From the NCBI GenBank assembly GCA_030603685.1, contig JAUVXG010000011.1:1-51112 (forward strand): a DNA stretch of 51,112 nt, written 5' to 3'. The DNA comes from Pleomorphomonas sp. Its GTDB lineage: Bacteria; Pseudomonadota; Alphaproteobacteria; Rhizobiales; Pleomorphomonadaceae. The notes under the pieces are model-generated. The model had not been told where the DNA came from. It did no database searches and worked only from the letters and a program-made list of their open reading frames with translations. Both the position numbers and the translations under genes were made by a program. Positions 34,650 through 43,060 of this stretch are shown here, piece after piece (positions within the stretch are counted from its first letter, which is position 1; each line of letters opens with the position of its first letter).

Positions 34650-35738
34650 ATGCTGCAGTCCATCGCCGGCCAGATCCAGGACACGCTGTCCAACGCCGAG
34701 CGCCGCGCTCGCGACGTGGGCTACCAGCTGGCCCGCAACGCCGAGACGGCCATGAACGGCGTCACCCAGCAGCTCGAGCAGCTGTCGGTCAGTGCCGAGG
34801 AAGAGGGCCGCAAGACCCAGGTGACCATCGAGCGGGTGCGCAGCGAGCTGATCTCCGAGATCAACGCCTCCATCGGTTCGGCGGTCGACCGCTTCGCCGG
34901 CGCCACCGAGGAAATGCGCAAGGCCACCCGCGCCGTCGGCCGGGAGCTGGAGCAGATCCGCGAGGATCTGAACCGCGGCGTCCTCGACCTGCCGGAGGAG
35001 ACCAGCCAGCACACCGCCGCCATGCGCCGCGTGGTCAGCGAGCAGATCCGCGCCCTGAACGAACTCTCCGAGATCGTTTCGCGCCAGTTGCCCGGCGAAG
35101 CCGTCTCCGACATGCCGGTCCGGGCCCAGGCTTCGGCGGCCCAGGCGCACCGCAGCCTGCCGGTCCAGAAGCCGTCGCAGCCGTCCGAGCCGCGCGCCTT
35201 CAGCCGCCAGCCGGCCAACCAGCCGCCCCGCCCGGCCGTCGCCGAACGCCGGCAGGAACCGGCGGCGCGCCAGCCGGCCTCCGAGGAGCGCAGCGAGCGG
35301 TCGAGCGGCTGGATCTCCGACCTGCTGCGCCGCGTCAACGACGAGGATACCCCGTCGCCGCGCCTGCCGTCGTCCGACCGCAACAAGGGCGGCAACCCGC
35401 TAGATGGCCTGGGTTCGCTGACCTCGGACATCGCCCGGTCGATCGACCCCGAGTCCTACACCGAACTCTGGGATCGCTACCGGCGCGGCGAAGGCAACGT
35501 GTTCACGCGTCGCGTTTACACGCTGCAGGGCCAGCAGACCTTCGACGAGGTTCGCCGTCGCTATGGCCGCGAGGCCGACTTCCGCGAGGCTGTCGACCGC
35601 TACATCGATCACTTCAGCGCCCTCTACGAGGAAGCCGTCCAGAAGGACCCGAATGGCCGCCTCGCCGAGAACTACCTGAACTCCGATACCGGCAAGGTCT
35701 ACACGCTCCTGGCGCATGCCAGCGGCAAGCTCGGCTGA
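34650..35738 (+). CDS. GPR/RgsE-like protein, C-terminal part (separated by an in-frame stop)
   Basis: A 362-residue ORF that begins with the ATG directly after the TAA of the preceding ORF and in the same frame. Residues 1-115 continue the helical region ([20 protein letters not shown]). Residues 155-255 are Pro/Gln/Arg-rich linker. The conserved C-terminal domain runs from about 270 to 355 with [38 protein letters not shown] and EFRxxVDxYIDxF-like helices, as in the ends of large Hyphomicrobiales polar growth proteins. No ribosome binding site is within 15 bases of the ATG (AGGAG is 21 bases off). So it may be made by reinitiation or readthrough, or the stop may be an assembly error or mutation. 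Confidence 0.8.
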   Translation: MLQSIAGQIQDTLSNAERRARDVGYQLARNAETAMNGVTQQLEQLSVSAEEEGRKTQVTIERVRSELISEINASIGSAVDRFAGATEEMRKATRAVGRELEQIREDLNRGVLDLPEETSQHTAAMRRVVSEQIRALNELSEIVSRQLPGEAVSDMPVRAQASAAQAHRSLPVQKPSQPSEPRAFSRQPANQPPRPAVAERRQEPAARQPASEERSERSSGWISDLLRRVNDEDTPSPRLPSSDRNKGGNPLDGLGSLTSDIARSIDPESYTELWDRYRRGEGNVFTRRVYTLQGQQTFDEVRRRYGREADFREAVDRYIDHFSALYEEAVQKDPNGRLAENYLNSDTGKVYTLLAHASGKLG

Positions 35739-35762
35739 GCCTGAGGAATCAAGCATCACGGG

Positions 35763-35788
35763 AAAGGGCGCCACGCGGCGCCCTTTTT
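35763..35788 (+). terminator. Intrinsic terminator of the giant coiled-coil gene
   Basis: GGGCGCC pairs with GGCGCCC around ACGC, preceded by AAA and followed by TTTTT. It separates this unit from the bufferin operon promoter about 50 bases later. Confidence 0.93.
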
Positions 35789-35838
35789 CGTTTCTGCCCA
35801 GAGCCGCAACCGATCACGCGTTCGTGATCACCCCGTCT

Positions 35839-35864
35839 GTAACAAAACACCCTCCGTCTCCGAG
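35839..35864 (+). promoter_or_regulatory. SigF-type ECF promoter of the buf operon
   Basis: GTAACA, exactly 16 bases, then CGAG. This resembles the promoter element I recall for Caulobacter SigF (GTAACC-N16-CGAA), with one mismatch per box. It is 50 bases upstream of bufA, and the operon encodes a SigF-like factor with its NrsF anti-sigma factor, so autoregulation is likely. Confidence 0.65.
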
Positions 35865-35913
35865 TACCGCATGTGCCCCGACAATGGCGCACGTCGAACC
35901 ACGGAGAACACGG

Positions 35914-36228
35914 ATGCTGAAGGCTTCGATTACCACTGCCATCCTCGCCGGCGCGGTCACCACGGCCCTCGCCACCCTTGCGAGCGCGAGCCCCCTGACC
36001 AAGGCCGAAGCGGATGCCGCGACCGCCGCCCACAAGGAGAAGTGCTACGGCGTGGCGCTCAAGGGCCAGAACGACTGCGCCGCCGGCCCGGGAACGACCT
36101 GCCAGGGGACGTCGATGAAGGACTTCCAGGGCAACGCCTGGAAATTCGTCCAGGCCGGCACCTGCGCCTCGCTGGAACTGCCCGGCGGCCGCCATGGCTC
36201 GCTCATGCCGCTCGACCGCGACATCTGA
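35914..36228 (+). CDS. bufA: Bufferin precursor, DUF2282 family (BufA1-like)
   Basis: A 104-residue secreted precursor peptide. The Sec signal peptide covers about residues 1-25 ([20 protein letters not shown]). The mature part has four cysteines, Cys44, Cys55, Cys63 and Cys84, in [19 protein letters not shown] and [16 protein letters not shown]. This is the DUF2282 pattern (EKCYGxxxxGxNDCAxxxxxCxGTS). Bufferins are ribosomal peptides whose cysteines are modified by an MNIO enzyme and which bind copper in the periplasm. The enzyme and partner follow directly. GGAG is 7 bases before the ATG at 35914; longer frames upstream are not supported. Confidence 0.9.
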   Translation: MLKASITTAILAGAVTTALATLASASPLTKAEADAATAAHKEKCYGVALKGQNDCAAGPGTTCQGTSMKDFQGNAWKFVQAGTCASLELPGGRHGSLMPLDRDI

Positions 36229-36256
36229 CCCTGAAGACCGGAAAGCGGAGGTGGCC

Positions 36257-37180
36257 ATGGCCAAGGTCGATATGACTTCCAGCGATTCCGCGAGAGCGGA
36301 ACCAACACCCCGCTTTCCGGCATTGATCGTGACCGGACAGGCCGGCACCAGTTTCAAGCCGGAGCACCTTCAGGCGATCATGGCCGAGAGCGGCTCGCAA
36401 GGCTTCTTCGAGGTGCACGCCGAGAACTACATGGGCAACGGTGGTCCACCGCATCGGGCGCTCGAAAGGGTGAGGCGGGATCATCCCGTCTCGCTGCACG
36501 GCGTCTGCATGTCGCTCGGCGGACCGCAACCGCTCGACAAGGAACACCTCGCCCGCTTCAAGCACCTCGTCGACCGCTACGAACCGGCGCTCGTCTCCGA
36601 ACATCTCGCCTGGTCAACCCATCTCGACACCTATCTGAACGATCTTCTGCCGTTGCCCTATACGAACGCGACCCTCTCTCACGTTTGTGACCACATCGAC
36701 GAGATGCAGGCGGCGATCGGCCGTCCGATCCTCCTGGAAAACCCTTCGACCTACGTGCTCTTCGCGGCCTCATCCATGAGCGAGACCGAGTTCATCCGGG
36801 AGATCTCGCGGCGAACCGGCTGCGGGCTGTTGCTCGACATCAACAACGTCTTCGTCTCCGCCACCAACCACGGCTTCTCGGCGCTCGACTACCTCCGCGA
36901 CTTCCCGCTGGCGCAAGTTGGCGAGATCCATCTGGCCGGCCACGCCGAGCAGGAAGACGACGAAGGCGACCTGTTGCTGATCGACAGCCATGACGGACCG
37001 GTCGCCGATGCCGTCTGGCGCCTCTACGAGCTCGTCATCGCCCGCTGCGGCCCGGTCCCCACCCTGATCGAATGGGACAGCCAGATTCCCGATTGGCCGG
37101 TGCTGCGCGCCGAGGCGGAAGCGGCACAAGCCATCCTGGACCGCTATGCCCAAGGAGAGCCGTCCCATGCGCTCGGCTGA
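36257..37180 (+). CDS. bufB: MNIO (DUF692) multinuclear iron oxidase, bufferin-modifying
   Basis: A 307-residue TIM-barrel oxidative enzyme. Likely metal-binding and active-site segments are [63 protein letters not shown] and EWDSQIPDW, which is the full DUF692 set. MNIO enzymes convert cysteines of precursor peptides to thio-heterocycle-type products using iron and oxygen. GGAGG is 5 bases before the ATG at 36257. It lies 28 bases after bufA and overlaps bufC by 14 bases. Confidence 0.93.
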   Translation: MAKVDMTSSDSARAEPTPRFPALIVTGQAGTSFKPEHLQAIMAESGSQGFFEVHAENYMGNGGPPHRALERVRRDHPVSLHGVCMSLGGPQPLDKEHLARFKHLVDRYEPALVSEHLAWSTHLDTYLNDLLPLPYTNATLSHVCDHIDEMQAAIGRPILLENPSTYVLFAASSMSETEFIREISRRTGCGLLLDINNVFVSATNHGFSALDYLRDFPLAQVGEIHLAGHAEQEDDEGDLLLIDSHDGPVADAVWRLYELVIARCGPVPTLIEWDSQIPDWPVLRAEAEAAQAILDRYAQGEPSHALG

Positions 37181-37979
37181 CATCCTGCCGCTCTATCCAA
37201 ACGGGATCGACTACGCCGGGTCGTTCTCGGCCGCCCTGCTTGCTCCCGACAGCCCGGCCCCGGCTCTAGTGACGGGGCCGCGCGGCAAGCGAGCCGAGGC
37301 GCGCTACAATGTCTACCGCAACAACGTCACCGTCAGCCTGATCGACGCCCTCGCCTCGATCTTCCCGGCGGTCGCACGCATCACGGGGGCGGACTTCTTC
37401 CGCGCCATGGCCCGCTTCCATGTGCGGGAGACCCCGCCAACCTCGCCCCTTCTGTTCGAATACGGGCGCGCCTTTCCCGATTTCATCGACCGCTACGAGC
37501 ATGCGGCGGACATGCCCTGGCTTTCGGACGTGGCGCGGATCGAGCGCTTGTGGCTCGACAGCTATCACGCTGCCGACGCCCCCGCCCTCACGGCCGAGAC
37601 GCTGTCGAGCGTGCCGCCCGAAGGGCTCGGGGCGCTCGTCTTTGTCCCGCATCCGGCAACGCGGTTGATCTCCTCGGTCCATCCGGCCATCACGGTCTTT
37701 GCCATGAACAGGAGCGCCGCCCCGGTAGGCCGCGTGCAAGACCGGCCCGAGGACGGACTGATCACGCGGGTCGACGACGAGGTGACCGTCCGTCTCCTGC
37801 CTCCCGGCAATCTCGTCTTCCTCAAGGCGCTGATTGCCGGACACCCCCTGGCGACGGCGGCCGGTGCAGCCTTCGCGGTCGAGCCAGCCTTCGATCTCTC
37901 CGACGCCATCGGCGGAATGATCGCGGCCGGCGCTTTCTCCCACGCCGAGATGGAGACCTCCAATGTCGAGCCTGCCTGA
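37167..37979 (+). CDS. bufC: DUF2063 partner protein of the MNIO enzyme (BufC-like)
   Basis: A 270-residue protein. The N-terminal DUF2063 domain (about residues 8-105) contains [40 protein letters not shown] and [20 protein letters not shown]. The C-terminal half holds [20 protein letters not shown] and [20 protein letters not shown]. In known pairs the partner recruits the precursor to the MNIO enzyme. AAGGAGA is 8 bases before the ATG at 37167, making it a better start than the ATG at 37146. It overlaps both neighbours, so bufB-bufC-bufD are translationally coupled. Confidence 0.9.
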   Translation: MRSADILPLYPNGIDYAGSFSAALLAPDSPAPALVTGPRGKRAEARYNVYRNNVTVSLIDALASIFPAVARITGADFFRAMARFHVRETPPTSPLLFEYGRAFPDFIDRYEHAADMPWLSDVARIERLWLDSYHAADAPALTAETLSSVPPEGLGALVFVPHPATRLISSVHPAITVFAMNRSAAPVGRVQDRPEDGLITRVDDEVTVRLLPPGNLVFLKALIAGHPLATAAGAAFAVEPAFDLSDAIGGMIAAGAFSHAEMETSNVEPA

Positions 37980-38484
37980 TTCAATGCCTCGCCATGGTGC
38001 GCGCATCTCCCTCGCCAGGGTCGTGACGTCGGCTGACGGCCTCGTTGGCAGGATGGCGCAGCCGGACATCGTGCAGGCCGTCCTCCGCGTTGCCCTTGCC
38101 GTTCCCTTCTGGCAGTCCGGCATCCTGAAATGGGATGGCTTCCTGCGACTGAACGACACGGCGGTCTATCTGTTCAGCCAGGAGTTCATGCTGCATCTGC
38201 CCGGAGGGCCCTACCCTTTCCCGGCACCGGAAGTGGTGGCGTTCCTGTCCGGCTGCGGCGAGGTCGTGCTTCCGGTGCTGCTCGTTCTGGGGCTAGGCGC
38301 TCGCTTCGCCGCCCTTGGCCTGCTTGTGATGACGGCCATCATCCAGATCACGGTCCCCGATGGCTGGCCGATCCACCTGACATGGGCGGCGATGGCACTT
38401 GCCCTGATGCGGCACGGGCCGGGGCGCCTCTCCCTCGACCATCTGATCGCGAGGATCTCTTGCCGCGGCGCTCGTCCATCGTGA
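37963..38484 (+). CDS. bufD: DoxX-family membrane protein (BufD-like)
   Basis: A 173-residue inner-membrane protein with four hydrophobic segments: IVQAVLRVALAVPFWQSGI, VVAFLSGCGEVVLPVLLVLG, ALGLLVMTAIIQITV and LTWAAMALALMRHG. This fits the DoxX family often found as last structural gene in DUF2282-DUF692-DUF2063 operons. A role in quinone or redox coupling in the membrane is guessed for such proteins. It overlaps bufC by 17 bases and has GGAG 7 bases before the ATG. Confidence 0.85.
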   Translation: MSSLPDSMPRHGARISLARVVTSADGLVGRMAQPDIVQAVLRVALAVPFWQSGILKWDGFLRLNDTAVYLFSQEFMLHLPGGPYPFPAPEVVAFLSGCGEVVLPVLLVLGLGARFAALGLLVMTAIIQITVPDGWPIHLTWAAMALALMRHGPGRLSLDHLIARISCRGARPS

Positions 38485-38666
38485 CCGGGGCCGACACAGC
38501 TCTGGCGCTTTCGCCCTCCGGTTCGCCAGGGATGGAGCGCCGGTCGGGTTCTCTTGCCTTTTGCCAGTCGATGGGTTCATCTGGCGCCGGTGTCACCTTG
38601 TCGCCTCACAGGCGCCTGCCAAGCGGCGACAACGACGATGCCGGTCCGCGCGGGGGGACATGGCGG

Positions 38667-39233
38667 ATGAACCATTCGGCCCGGGAAGAGGAGTGGGCGG
38701 CCTGGATGTGCGCGGCGATGGCCGGCGACACGATGGCCTACCATCGCTTCCTGAAGGCCGTGACGCCCTATCTTCGATCGATCGCCAGCCGACGGTGCGC
38801 CCAATACGGAGCGCCGCCGAGCGAGGTGGAGGACGTGGTGCAGGAAGTCCTGCTGGCCGTTCACCTGAAACGCGGAACCTGGGATGTCTCGCGACCCGTC
38901 GGTCCCTGGCTGTCGTCCATCGTGCGCAACAAGCTGATCGACAGCCTGCGCCGACGCGGCCGCCAAGTCAGCGTTCCCATCGATGACGTGATGGAAACCC
39001 TCGAGGCCGCGCCACAGGCCGAAGCCGCCGAGCACGTCGACGTCGACCGCATGGTGGAAAGCCTGCGGGACCCGCAACGCGAGATCGTGCGATCCATCTC
39101 GCTCGGTGGCGCAGGCATTCGCGAAACGGCCGAGCGATTGCAGATGACGGAAGGCGCCGTACGGGTGGCGCTGCACAGGGCATTGAAAGGGCTGGCCGCC
39201 CTCTATCGGAGCGACGGACGTGCAAACGGATGA
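38667..39233 (+). CDS. sigF: ECF sigma factor, SigF-like
   Basis: A 188-residue extracytoplasmic-function sigma factor. Region 2 lies at about residues 20-95 (EVEDVVQEVLLAVHLKRGTW, GPWLSSIVRNKLIDSLRRRG). Region 4 lies at 125-180 (RDPQREIVRSISLGGAGIRE, TAERLQMTEGAVRVALHRAL). It should direct RNA polymerase to the promoter before bufA. The ATG at 38667 lies 183 bases after bufD, a gap without a gene; an own promoter there was not recognised. Its end overlaps the anti-sigma gene by 14 bases, which ensures balanced synthesis. Confidence 0.9.
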   Translation: MNHSAREEEWAAWMCAAMAGDTMAYHRFLKAVTPYLRSIASRRCAQYGAPPSEVEDVVQEVLLAVHLKRGTWDVSRPVGPWLSSIVRNKLIDSLRRRGRQVSVPIDDVMETLEAAPQAEAAEHVDVDRMVESLRDPQREIVRSISLGGAGIRETAERLQMTEGAVRVALHRALKGLAALYRSDGRANG

Positions 39234-39855
39234 TCTGATCGAACTGCTGGCAAAGGATGCCAAGGTGCGCGTCCGCTTCGGACACGTCTTCCTGGTCGCG
39301 CTGGCGATCGGTCTCACGATCTCCGCCGGCCTGCTACTGTCGACCTACGGCATCCGGGACAACATGTCCGACGCGATCGAGACACCGCGCGTCATGTTCA
39401 AGCTCGGCCTCACCCTGCTGCTGGCGATCGCCTCCACCCGCCTCGCCTTCCTCATCGGCAAGCCCGGGCTATCCCTCCGCTCGGCGGCCTTCTCACTCTT
39501 CTGGCCTCTGCTCGTCCTGCTCGCCGGTGTCGCGACCGAGCTGACCGTTCTGCCGCAAGGCGCATGGGAGACGAGCCTGAAAGGGCAACACTGGAGCTTC
39601 TGCCTGGTGTTCGTGCCCACCCTTGCGATCGCACCTCTCGCCGCCCTGCTCTACTCGGTCCGCCAGGGCGCGCCGGAAAGCCCTGGACTGGCTGGCGCGG
39701 CGGCGGGACTCGCGGCAGGCGGCATCGCTGCCGCCATCTATGCCTGGCACTGCCCCGACGACAGCCCGCTGTTTGTCGCGACCTGGTACACCATCGCCAT
39801 AGCCATCGTGACCGCGATTGGCTTCCTGCTCGGCCGCCGCATCCTTCGCTGGTGA
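39220..39855 (+). CDS. nrsF: NrsF/DUF1109 membrane anti-sigma factor
   Basis: A 211-residue protein from a GTG start, with six hydrophobic segments, which should hold the sigma factor at the inner membrane. Two cysteines stand at 128 (HWSFCLVFVPTLA) and 178 (WHCPDDSPLFVATWY). The pair is 50 residues apart, as in Caulobacter NrsF, where two conserved cysteines are needed for response to heavy metals. This suggests that metal stress releases the sigma factor. The ORF ends 18 bases before the convergent lipoprotein gene. Confidence 0.9.
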   Translation: MQTDDLIELLAKDAKVRVRFGHVFLVALAIGLTISAGLLLSTYGIRDNMSDAIETPRVMFKLGLTLLLAIASTRLAFLIGKPGLSLRSAAFSLFWPLLVLLAGVATELTVLPQGAWETSLKGQHWSFCLVFVPTLAIAPLAALLYSVRQGAPESPGLAGAAAGLAAGGIAAAIYAWHCPDDSPLFVATWYTIAIAIVTAIGFLLGRRILRW

Positions 39856-39873
39856 AGCGACTGCAACGCCGAA

Positions 39874-40497
39874 CTACAGCGTCGACGCCGTCCAGGTCAC
39901 CACGTCGGCCACCGCCGCCGACACGGCCTGGTCGATGGCGGCGATGGCATCCTTCGGTCGATCGGATGCCGATGGACGGCTGACGTCGAACACGCGGCTT
40001 GCGCGCACCCTGCCCGTCCGCTCGTCGAGCAATTTGACGCCGAACGCCACGTGCGCGGCGGGAGCGCCGGTGACATCCAGCTCGAAGGCGCGAATGTCGA
40101 CGATCACCTGATCGTCGATGGCGAGGCTCTCGCCCGGCTTGCCGACGGCTTTCACCCGGCCCGAGTTCTCGAAGGCCCGGACCATGATCGTCTGCACCAG
40201 CGGCGGCAGTTCGTCCGACCAGGACACACCCGGCAGGTAGGAGATCGCGCCGCCGTCGGAGCGCACGGCGATCAGCTCCGACGCCAGCGCATCGTTGGCG
40301 CTCGGCAAGGGCACGAGAATCTGGGCAGAAGACCGTCTGGCCGCACCGTCGAAGGCCGTGGGAGCGGCGAGATCGTAGATGTCATCGGGTTTCGGCGTCG
40401 TCCCCAGACCGAGCGTCGAACAGCCAGCGAGCGCGATCGCCAGGCAGAGCGCAGCAGCGGAAACCAATCGCCGTCCCGGATGAGCTGAAACCAACAT
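39874..40497 (-). CDS. ABC-type transport auxiliary lipoprotein (PqiC/LptE-like)
   Basis: A 207-residue lipoprotein with lipobox LAGC (Cys26) after a hydrophobic signal. The mature part has YDLAAPTAF at the start and SWSDELPPLVQTIMVRAFEN and VDIRAFELDVTG further in, the pattern of the auxiliary lipoproteins coded with MCE-domain transporters. It lies 104 bases after mlaD and likely belongs to the same transcript. It would link the MlaD complex to the outer membrane. AGGAGG is only 2 bases from the ATG, so the adjacent TTG codon might be the real start. Confidence 0.82.
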   Translation of the reverse strand: MLVSAHPGRRLVSAAALCLAIALAGCSTLGLGTTPKPDDIYDLAAPTAFDGAARRSSAQILVPLPSANDALASELIAVRSDGGAISYLPGVSWSDELPPLVQTIMVRAFENSGRVKAVGKPGESLAIDDQVIVDIRAFELDVTGAPAAHVAFGVKLLDERTGRVRASRVFDVSRPSASDRPKDAIAAIDQAVSAAVADVVTWTASTL

Positions 40498-40601
40498 AGC
40501 CTCCTAGAGCATCTGCCCGAACCGCTGCGGCCCTTTCGAAACGGCCGGATGCGCGAGATACAACGCACAAGGCCGAAAGCCGTTGCGATCCATGGTCCCC
40601 T

Positions 40602-42254
40602 TTAGCGGCGCGGTGCGTATTGCGGCACGCCCTGTCCGCCGAAGATGAACTGCTGCGGATTCTTTTCAACGCCTTGCAGCACGCGGTCAAGCCGTGCCAA
40701 CGCCTGCCGCCCCTGCTCGGCCAGCGCGACGAAACTGTCGAGCCCGCGACCGGAGAACTTCGACACGTTGGCCGTGATCGGTCCGACCTGGGCATTCAGC
40801 TTGTCGGCCACCTCGCGGATCGACTTCGCCGCCGCCGTCGCTTCGGCAACGAGCCCCTGCCCGTCACCGGTGACGTAACCGTCCACCTTCTGGAGAATGC
40901 CGTCGGCCCGCGCTGCGATGCCGTTCAGCTGCTCGGCGAGCGTCCGCGTGTCGCGCACGATGCGGTCGACGTCGGGCGTCCGCGCATCGATGGTATCGCC
41001 AAGGTTGGCAAGACTGGCCGAGGCGCGGTTGACGTCGGCCATGATGGCGTCGAGCTGCGGCTTGTAGCCCTTGAGCATGGCGGCGAAATCGCTGACGTCG
41101 GTCACCGTCGACCGGACCTTCGCCGGATCGACCGCCTCGACGACGCCGCGCGCCGCGCCGAGCGTCTGGCGCGCATCATCGACCACCATGCCGAGCGAAC
41201 CGGACGCCGCCGCGATGTTCTGCGAGGCGGTATCCACCGCCGACACCACCGACCGCACCTTCTCGGTGTCGACCGCCGCCAGGAGTTCGTCGGCCCGGGC
41301 GGCGGTGGCGCGCAACTCGTCGGAGGTGGCGGTGATGCTCGCCACAAGACGGTCGACTTCCTGCGGATCGACCGCCGTCAGGATCGCCTTCGCCTGGGCG
41401 ACGGTCTCGTCGAGCGTCTTTGCGGCGTCGGCGATGTTGTTGACGACGCCATTGACCGCTTCGGGGTCGATGCCATCGGCGATCACCTTCGCACGCTCCA
41501 GCACGGCGGTCAGCCGCTCCGAGGAGGCTGTGAGCCGCTCGGTGATCTCCGTCACCCGCTGCGGATCGACGGCGTTGAGGATCCGCGTCACCTGCGCCGC
41601 CGCGCCCTTGAGGTCGCGCGAGATGTCGCCGATGGAGTCGGCCGCCGACGAGATCGAGCCCATTGCCTTGGAAATGTTGTCGGAGTTGTCGGCGAGCGCC
41701 GCCGAGAACTTCTCCACGTTGTTGACGGTGCGATTGAAGGCGGGGCCGTTCTCCGTCACGAAATCGTCGATCGCCGCCATGGCGCTGTCGGCGCGCGTCA
41801 GCACGTTGCGCGCGCTCTCGAGAATGTCCTGGAAGGGAGAGATTTCGCCCAGCATGGTCGGCATGCCGTCGGGCGCCACATCGAACACACCCGGCGCGTT
41901 GCGCGAGCCGCCCTCCAGCTGAAGCGTCGCGGCGCCGGTCAGCCCCTGATAGGACAGCATGGCGCGGGTATCGGTCTTGAGCGGCACGTCGCGGTTCACG
42001 CGGATGATGGCGATGACGGTGCGCGGATCCTTCTCGTCGAGCCTCAGCTCGCGCACCTCGCCGATCTTGATGCCGTTGAACAGCACCCCCGAACCGGTGG
42101 AAAGGCCGGTGACGGCGCCCGAGAACACCACGCGCACCTCGGCCTGCCGCTGGCTTTCTCCGGCGTTGCCGAGCCAGCCGAGGAACGCGAGGCCAAGCGT
42201 CAGCATGACCAGGACGAAGGCGCCGATCACCGCGTAGTTGGCCCGAGATTCCAT
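40602..42254 (-). CDS. mlaD: MlaD-like MCE-domain phospholipid transport protein, long form
   Basis: A 550-residue periplasmic substrate-binding subunit of an Mla-type lipid transporter. It has one transmembrane anchor (residues 7-29) and an MCE domain at about 38-116 (EVRVVFSGAVTGLSTGSGV, FNGIKIGEVREL). A very long helical C-terminal region follows, with five [IV]DPxxV-type motifs beginning at residues 225, 258, 291, 324 and 371; the first four are exactly 33 residues apart. E. coli MlaD has only about 183 residues, so this resembles the long-helix MCE proteins that make a tube. AGGA is 6 bases before the ATG at 42254; the end is VPQYAPRR. Confidence 0.92.
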   Translation of the reverse strand: MESRANYAVIGAFVLVMLTLGLAFLGWLGNAGESQRQAEVRVVFSGAVTGLSTGSGVLFNGIKIGEVRELRLDEKDPRTVIAIIRVNRDVPLKTDTRAMLSYQGLTGAATLQLEGGSRNAPGVFDVAPDGMPTMLGEISPFQDILESARNVLTRADSAMAAIDDFVTENGPAFNRTVNNVEKFSAALADNSDNISKAMGSISSAADSIGDISRDLKGAAAQVTRILNAVDPQRVTEITERLTASSERLTAVLERAKVIADGIDPEAVNGVVNNIADAAKTLDETVAQAKAILTAVDPQEVDRLVASITATSDELRATAARADELLAAVDTEKVRSVVSAVDTASQNIAAASGSLGMVVDDARQTLGAARGVVEAVDPAKVRSTVTDVSDFAAMLKGYKPQLDAIMADVNRASASLANLGDTIDARTPDVDRIVRDTRTLAEQLNGIAARADGILQKVDGYVTGDGQGLVAEATAAAKSIREVADKLNAQVGPITANVSKFSGRGLDSFVALAEQGRQALARLDRVLQGVEKNPQQFIFGGQGVPQYAPRR

Positions 42255-42262
42255 GGCGTTTC

Positions 42263-43057
42263 CTATCCGACGGTAAAGTGCTCGGCGCGCGGGCCGTTGA
42301 AGTAGGCGCGCACCCATGGGTGGTCGAAGGACTTGAGCTCGGCGAAGGTCCCGTCGACGAGAACGCGACGATTGCCGAGCACGGCGATGCGGTCGGTGAT
42401 GGTCACCAGGCTGTCGAGATCGTGCGTGACCATGAACACCGTAAGACCCAGCGTGTCACGCAGTTTCAGGATCAACTGGTCGAACTCGGCGGCGCCGATG
42501 GGATCGAGGCCGGCCGTCGGCTCGTCGAGGAAGACGATGTCCGGATCGAGCGCCAGCGCGCGCGCCAAGGCCGCTCGCTTGATCATGCCGCCCGACAGTT
42601 CCGCCGGATACTTGGCGCAGGCATCGGCCGGCAGACCGGCCATCTCGATCTTCAGCCGCGCCAGCTCGTCGGCCAGCTTCTCCGGCAGTCGCATGTGCTC
42701 ATGAAGCGGCACCGCCACGTTCTGCAGCACCGTGAGCGAGGAAAACAGCGCGCCCTGCTGGAACAGCACACCCCAGCGCCGGCCGATGTCCTGCCGCTCC
42801 TGGCCGGAGATGTCGTCGAAATCCTTGCCGAACACCTGGATGGTGCCGGACGAGGGCCGGTTGAGACCGATGATCGTTCTGAGCAGCACCGACTTGCCGG
42901 TGCCCGAGCCGCCGACGACACCCAGGATCTCGCCGCGCCAGACGTCGATGTCGAGGTCTTCGAGGATCGGCTCGCCTGAAAAACCGACCACGAGCCCCCG
43001 GGCGGTGATCACCGCCTCGCGCTCCTTCTCACCCTGCCGCGTCGCCTCGCCGTTCAT
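42263..43057 (-). CDS. mlaF: MlaF-like ABC transporter ATPase
   Basis: A 264-residue ATPase of the lipid transporter. It has Walker A GGSGTGKS, the Q-loop in LFQQGALFSS, the signature LSGGMIKRAALARALALDP, Walker B DIVFLDEPTAGLDP and the switch histidine in MVTHDL. A short charged extension of about 15 residues precedes the fold. It is 3 bases after mlaE and 8 bases before mlaD. The ribosome binding site of the ATG is weak, in line with coupling to mlaE. Confidence 0.95.
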   Translation of the reverse strand: MNGEATRQGEKEREAVITARGLVVGFSGEPILEDLDIDVWRGEILGVVGGSGTGKSVLLRTIIGLNRPSSGTIQVFGKDFDDISGQERQDIGRRWGVLFQQGALFSSLTVLQNVAVPLHEHMRLPEKLADELARLKIEMAGLPADACAKYPAELSGGMIKRAALARALALDPDIVFLDEPTAGLDPIGAAEFDQLILKLRDTLGLTVFMVTHDLDSLVTITDRIAVLGNRRVLVDGTFAELKSFDHPWVRAYFNGPRAEHFTVG

Positions 43058-43060
43058 CCG

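Noticed and set aside
34624-34650. AGGAG at 34624-34628 as ribosome binding site of the second GPR-like ORF
   Set aside because: It is 21 bases before the ATG at 34650, too far for normal initiation.
29547-35150. Open reading frame of 1867 codons on the minus strand, antisense to the giant coiled-coil gene
   Set aside because: It follows from the repetitive GC-rich codon pattern of the sense gene. The product is low-complexity (Gly, Asp, Ala, Leu-rich), has no start signal and matches no fold. The sense frame has membrane segments, a ribosome binding site and a terminator.
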